Part shown: positions 60,834 to 64,000 of the stretch, in pieces
How the letters are laid out: every line of letters starts with the position of its first letter
Numbering within the stretch: the first letter of the stretch is position 1
DNA from: Lactobacillus sp.
Lineage (GTDB): Bacteria; Bacillota; Bacilli; Lactobacillales; Lactobacillaceae
Reading direction: 5' to 3'
Assembly: GCA_022483245.1 (NCBI GenBank)
Contig: JAKVNR010000001.1
Coordinates: forward strand, 868,001-932,000
Length of the DNA stretch: 64,000 bases
Position numbers and translations under genes: made by a program
The notes under the pieces: model-generated
Databases searched by the model: none
What the model was told of the DNA's origin: nothing
The model's input: only the letters and a program-made list of their open reading frames with translations

Positions 60834-60845
60834 CTTACAAATAAA

Positions 60846-60874
60846 ATAGTAACCTGTTTGCTTTAGAGAATCAA
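60846..60874 (-). promoter_or_regulatory. groESL promoter
   Basis: On the minus strand TTGATT (60869-60874), a 17-base spacer and TACTAT (60846-60851). It is flanked on both sides by CIRCE elements. Confidence 0.75.
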
Positions 60875-60881
60875 GTATTAT

Positions 60882-60908
60882 TTAGCACTTTATCTAAAAA
60901 AGTGCTAA
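60882..60908 (-). promoter_or_regulatory. Second CIRCE operator, upstream of the -35 box
   Basis: TTAGCACTT, nine bases, AAGTGCTAA: a perfectly symmetric CIRCE variant upstream of the groESL -35 box. Confidence 0.85.
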
Positions 60909-60912
60909 ATAA

Positions 60913-60941
60913 CAAAAAAGGATGACCAAAATGGTCATCTC
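60913..60941 (-). terminator. rex terminator
   Basis: On the minus strand GATGACCA pairs with TGGTCATC, followed by CTTTTTTG. It separates rex from the groESL control region. Confidence 0.88.
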
Positions 60942-60960
60942 ACTAATTGATTACAATGAT

Positions 60961-61587
60961 TTACTTCTTATCCTTAGAGTCCAAAAAGTAGGCTAAAGTT
61001 TGCAGTTCAGTTGCTAAATCCAAAGTTTGAATTTGAATATCGCTTGGGGCTGACAAGCGAATTGGGGTAAAGTTCATAATTCCCTTTACACCAGCGGCAA
61101 TGACTTCATCAGCCAATTTTTGAGCGACATCAGCGGGCACAGTTAAAATAGCAATTTTTATTTGCTGATCGGAAATTTGTTTTTCCAATTCTTTCACATC
61201 ATAAACGGGCACGCCTGCTACAATTTTACCGGTCATTTCCGGATTAATATCAAAACCAGCGCTAATACGAATATTAGTACTAGACTTAAAGTTGTAGTTC
61301 AACAGGGCTTTACCCAGGTTGCCGACCCCAACTAAGGCCACATTGGTTAACCGATCTTGATTTAAAATCTTTTTGAAAAAGTCCAATAAGTCATCAACAT
61401 CATAGCCGTAGCCGCGCTTTCCCAAGGCGCCAAAATATGAGAAATCACGTCTAATCGAAGCACTGTCGATTTGAACGGCCTCTGAAAATTCAGTTGAAGA
61501 AACCTTCTTTTTGCCAGCGTCGTGCAAGATTGACAAATACCGATAGTATAATGGCAATCTTTTCGCCGTTGCTTTTGGAATATTCAC
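60961..61587 (-). CDS. rex: Redox-sensing transcriptional repressor Rex
   Basis: A 208-residue regulator that senses the NADH/NAD+ ratio and represses fermentation and respiration genes. The N-terminal winged helix ([36 protein letters not shown], about residues 3-38) and the Rossmann motif GVGNLGKAL near residue 90 are as in the family. It starts at a GTG with AGGAA 8 bases upstream. A candidate Rex operator lies upstream. Confidence 0.96.
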   Translation of the reverse strand: MNIPKATAKRLPLYYRYLSILHDAGKKKVSSTEFSEAVQIDSASIRRDFSYFGALGKRGYGYDVDDLLDFFKKILNQDRLTNVALVGVGNLGKALLNYNFKSSTNIRISAGFDINPEMTGKIVAGVPVYDVKELEKQISDQQIKIAILTVPADVAQKLADEVIAAGVKGIMNFTPIRLSAPSDIQIQTLDLATELQTLAYFLDSKDKK

Positions 61588-61627
61588 TTATGATTCCTAC
61601 TTTCTCTATCCATATCTCATCATTGTG

Positions 61628-61645
61628 AAGTGAAGTCCTTCACTA
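61628..61645 (-). promoter_or_regulatory. Candidate Rex operator
   Basis: GTGAA-GTCC-TTCAC forms the core of a TTGTGAA-N4-TTCACAA type Rex box; the outer bases are partly off consensus. It lies 41 bases upstream of the rex start, so Rex may repress its own gene. Confidence 0.5.
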
Positions 61646-61760
61646 TCATATCCTGATAATAGCGCACTTTCCCCGTAAAAATCAACATCTTTCTGAAATA
61701 ATAATTTTCACAAAGCCCTTAAATAAAGACCTATGTTAAAATAGCACAAGGTGAAAAATC

Positions 61761-63677
61761 ATGATTATTGCACAAGGACACGACCTGCAACAAAGTTTTG
61801 GAGGTCATATATTATTTGATCACGTTAGCTTTTCTATTCAAGATAAAGCTCGAATTGGTTTGGTTGGACCGAATGGTGCTGGCAAAACGACCCTGCTAAA
61901 AATTATGACCAGACAATTAGCCCCAACCAAAGGTGAATTCACAATCAATAATGGGATTCGCTGCGGCTACATCGCCCAGGAAAATGCACTCAATAATGAC
62001 CACACTATTTTCGATGAAATGCTGGAAGTTTTTGCTAGTTTGCGGCAAGATGAACAAACGATCACGCGCTTATCCCTGCAGATTGCTGATCATCCTGAAG
62101 ACCAAACTTTGCTCAAGCAATATGACAATTTATCTTTCCAATTTGAACAACGCGGCGGCTTTACTTATCAAGCCGAAATCAAAAGCGTGCTAAATGGATT
62201 TAATTTTCCAGAATCAACTTGGCAGAAAAAAATTGGCACCCTGTCTGGCGGCGAGAAAACTCGGTTAGCTTTTGTTAAGTTGCTTTTGCAAAAGCCGCCT
62301 CTTTTGCTGCTCGACGAACCTACGAACTACTTAGACCTAGATACGTTAGACTGGCTGGAAGCTTTCCTTAAAAATTATGATGGTGCCATTGTAGCCGTTT
62401 CCCACGACCAGTACTTTCTTGACCACTTAGCAACCGAAATTTTTGAATTCCGGTTTGGACAATTAACTACTTTTAAAGGCAATTATTCTTCATACCTGCA
62501 GCAACGAGCTTTGCGCGACCAAACGCAAGAAGCTGCTTATGAAAAACAGCAAGTGCAAATCAAACGCGATGAAGAATTTATTCAAAAAAACCTCGTTCGG
62601 TCTTCAACTACTAAACGTGCCCAAAGCAGGCGCAAACGTTTAGATAAACTGGAGCGCATTCAGCCGCCTAAGTCTAAGCGCAAAGTGCGCATCAACTTTA
62701 CGGCTGAACGTCCTTCTGGCAAAGAAGTGTTAATTTTAAAAGACTTAACAGTTGGCTATCCCGACCGCGCCATGATTAAAGACATGTCTTTACAAATCAA
62801 TCAAGGTGAGCGCGTTGCCGTCATTGGCCCTAATGGGATTGGCAAATCCACCCTGGTCAAAACAATTATTAAACAACTGCCAATTTTAAGCGGCAGCATT
62901 AAATACGGCGCTAGTTTGGATATCGGTTACTACGATCAGGAATTGCAGGCACTTGATCCGGGTAAAACAGTCCTAGACACGGTTTGGGACCGCCACCGTA
63001 TGATGCCGGAAGCGGATGTCCGCTCTATTTTAGCTAGTTTCTTATTTACCGCTAAAGATATTGATAAAACGGTTGGACAGCTATCCGGTGGGCAAAAAGC
63101 CCGCTTAACTTTGACGCTTTTATCATTGCAACATGATAATTTGCTGATTATGGACGAGCCGACCAACCACCTGGATATCGAAGCTAAAGAAGTGCTGGAA
63201 CAAGCGCTGCAAAAATTTAACGGAACTTTACTGTTTGTGTCACACGACCGATATTTCATTAATCAATTAGCTAATAAAATTGTAGTTGTACGCAATCAAG
63301 CAGCTAAAGTTTACAATGGCAACTATTCTTACTACTTGAATGAAAAGGCTAAGCAAGCTGCAGCTGCTGCTCAAGTTGATAAAACCACTTCAGCACCGGT
63401 TGCTGTTAAGCAAGGAAAGCTTGATTATCAGAGTCAAAAACAGCATGATACTGAAAAACGCCGCTTAACTAGAGCTGTTGAGCAAGCTGAAAAAAACATT
63501 TCAAAACTAGAAGCTCAACAAACGGATTTACAAAATAAAATGGCTCACCCAGCTGTGGCTAGCGATTTTGCTAAATTACAGCCTTTGCAAGAAGATTTGC
63601 AGGCAGTACAAACTAAACTAGATGAACAAAACCAAGCTTGGGAACAAGCAATGGAAGCTTTAGAAAATTTTGAGTAA
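61761..63677 (+). CDS. ABC-F family ATPase (Uup/YdiF type)
   Basis: A 638-residue soluble protein with two ABC domains and no membrane segment, so a ribosome-associated ABC-F factor rather than a transporter. Domain 1 has GPNGAGKTT and LSGGEKTR with the linker at about residues 235-305 rich in Arg/Lys. Domain 2 has GPNGIGKST and LSGGQKARL. A C-terminal coiled coil (KRRLTRAVEQAEKNISKLEAQQTDL) identifies the Uup/YdiF-like group. It is divergent from rex. Confidence 0.92.
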   Translation: MIIAQGHDLQQSFGGHILFDHVSFSIQDKARIGLVGPNGAGKTTLLKIMTRQLAPTKGEFTINNGIRCGYIAQENALNNDHTIFDEMLEVFASLRQDEQTITRLSLQIADHPEDQTLLKQYDNLSFQFEQRGGFTYQAEIKSVLNGFNFPESTWQKKIGTLSGGEKTRLAFVKLLLQKPPLLLLDEPTNYLDLDTLDWLEAFLKNYDGAIVAVSHDQYFLDHLATEIFEFRFGQLTTFKGNYSSYLQQRALRDQTQEAAYEKQQVQIKRDEEFIQKNLVRSSTTKRAQSRRKRLDKLERIQPPKSKRKVRINFTAERPSGKEVLILKDLTVGYPDRAMIKDMSLQINQGERVAVIGPNGIGKSTLVKTIIKQLPILSGSIKYGASLDIGYYDQELQALDPGKTVLDTVWDRHRMMPEADVRSILASFLFTAKDIDKTVGQLSGGQKARLTLTLLSLQHDNLLIMDEPTNHLDIEAKEVLEQALQKFNGTLLFVSHDRYFINQLANKIVVVRNQAAKVYNGNYSYYLNEKAKQAAAAAQVDKTTSAPVAVKQGKLDYQSQKQHDTEKRRLTRAVEQAEKNISKLEAQQTDLQNKMAHPAVASDFAKLQPLQEDLQAVQTKLDEQNQAWEQAMEALENFE

Positions 63678-63679
63678 AC

Positions 63680-63725
63680 AAAAAATGGATTCAGATCACA
63701 ATCGATGGTCTGAATCCATTTTTAA
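63680..63725. terminator. Bidirectional terminator between the ABC-F gene and the L,D-transpeptidase gene
   Basis: AAAAATGGATTCAGA pairs with TCTGAATCCATTTTTA across a roughly 12-base loop; it can serve both convergent genes. Confidence 0.9.
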
Positions 63726-63736
63726 TTTATTTGATG

Positions 63737-64000
63737 TTAGTAGATAATGACTGGTTCACCAGTTTCCACTACGTTCCAAACACTTTTAATCTCGCTTGGC
63801 TTAACATTGACGCAGCCATGTGAGCCGCCTTTTAGATAAGCAGTCTTGGACCAATCAGTCCGCCAGCTAGCATCATGAAAACCGCAACCAGACAGTGTAA
63901 ATGGCATCCAATACTTAACTTCTGACGAGTATGAAGAACCGTCATCATTTTTGCCTTTCAAAGTAGATGGCGATTGTTTGTACATGATGTACCACACACC
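63737..64000 (-). CDS. L,D-transpeptidase (YkuD domain), partial
   Basis: The C-terminal 87 residues of an Erf/YkuD/YbiS-type L,D-transpeptidase; the N-terminal part is beyond the right window edge. The catalytic motif SHGCVNV with its cysteine and the upstream GFHDASWRTDW histidine segment are present. The enzyme would cross-link peptidoglycan or anchor proteins outside the membrane. The reading frame runs on past the edge, so the start cannot be placed. Confidence 0.9.
   Translation of the reverse strand, partial: GVWYIMYKQSPSTLKGKNDDGSSYSSEVKYWMPFTLSGCGFHDASWRTDWSKTAYLKGGSHGCVNVKPSEIKSVWNVVETGEPVIIY

Overview
This 64 kb window is chromosomal DNA from a lactic acid bacterium of the family Lactobacillaceae, probably near Lactobacillus in the strict sense. 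The basis is the gene order and family content (ccpA next to a divergent pepQ, rex next to groESL, an SMK-box riboswitch on metK, a T-box on alaS), the rRNA sequences, low to moderate GC, and many proteins of lactobacillar type. I cannot name a species from the sequence alone.

Region 1 (1-4.6 kb): a LysR-type regulator, glycerol kinase (glpK) and alpha-glycerophosphate oxidase (glpO), all on the + strand. glpK and glpO each have a catabolite-responsive element (cre) upstream. Region 2 (4.6-14.6 kb) is the accessory part. A minus-strand operon runs from a DhnA/LsrF-type aldolase through a GlpP-like antiterminator, a LyxK-like sugar kinase, an SDR oxidoreductase, a D-2-hydroxyacid dehydrogenase, an orphan galactitol-type PTS IIC and a frameshifted 3-hydroxyacyl-CoA-type dehydrogenase to an aldehyde dehydrogenase. 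An Old Yellow Enzyme-type oxidoreductase is transcribed divergently. Both divergent transcripts appear to start with the same 11-base sequence and both meet a strong intrinsic terminator just before the first gene. With the GlpP-like gene inside the operon, this looks like a dedicated antitermination circuit combined with CcpA control. The substrate is unknown.

Region 3 (14.8-24 kb): metK with a SAM-sensing SMK box, tRNA-Val and tRNA-Glu, an orphan zinc/manganese-type binding lipoprotein, an Spx/ArsC-like protein, YbjQ, and a complete minus-strand rRNA operon (16S, tRNA-Ile, tRNA-Ala, 23S, 5S, tRNA-Asn, tRNA-Ser).

Region 4 (24-40 kb): mostly conserved housekeeping genes. These are ferredoxin/flavodoxin-NADP reductase, pgpA-like and DedA genes; a minus-strand cluster of nucleotidase, YutD, HAD phosphatase and membrane protein genes; a membrane-anchored glycerophosphodiesterase; a class A penicillin-binding protein; ccpA/pepQ; envelope proteins; an MscS channel; and murI-rdgB.

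Region 5 (40-64 kb): an almost entirely minus-strand core block. It holds trxA, mutS2, cvpA, DUF1292, ruvX, ireB-like, alaS, a DEAD-box helicase, nrnA, dinB, zwf, yajC, ruvBA, mutLS, groESL with two CIRCE operators, and rex. It ends with a + strand ABC-F ATPase and a partial L,D-transpeptidase cut by the window edge. I saw no CRISPR array, prophage, insertion sequence or plasmid-type origin.
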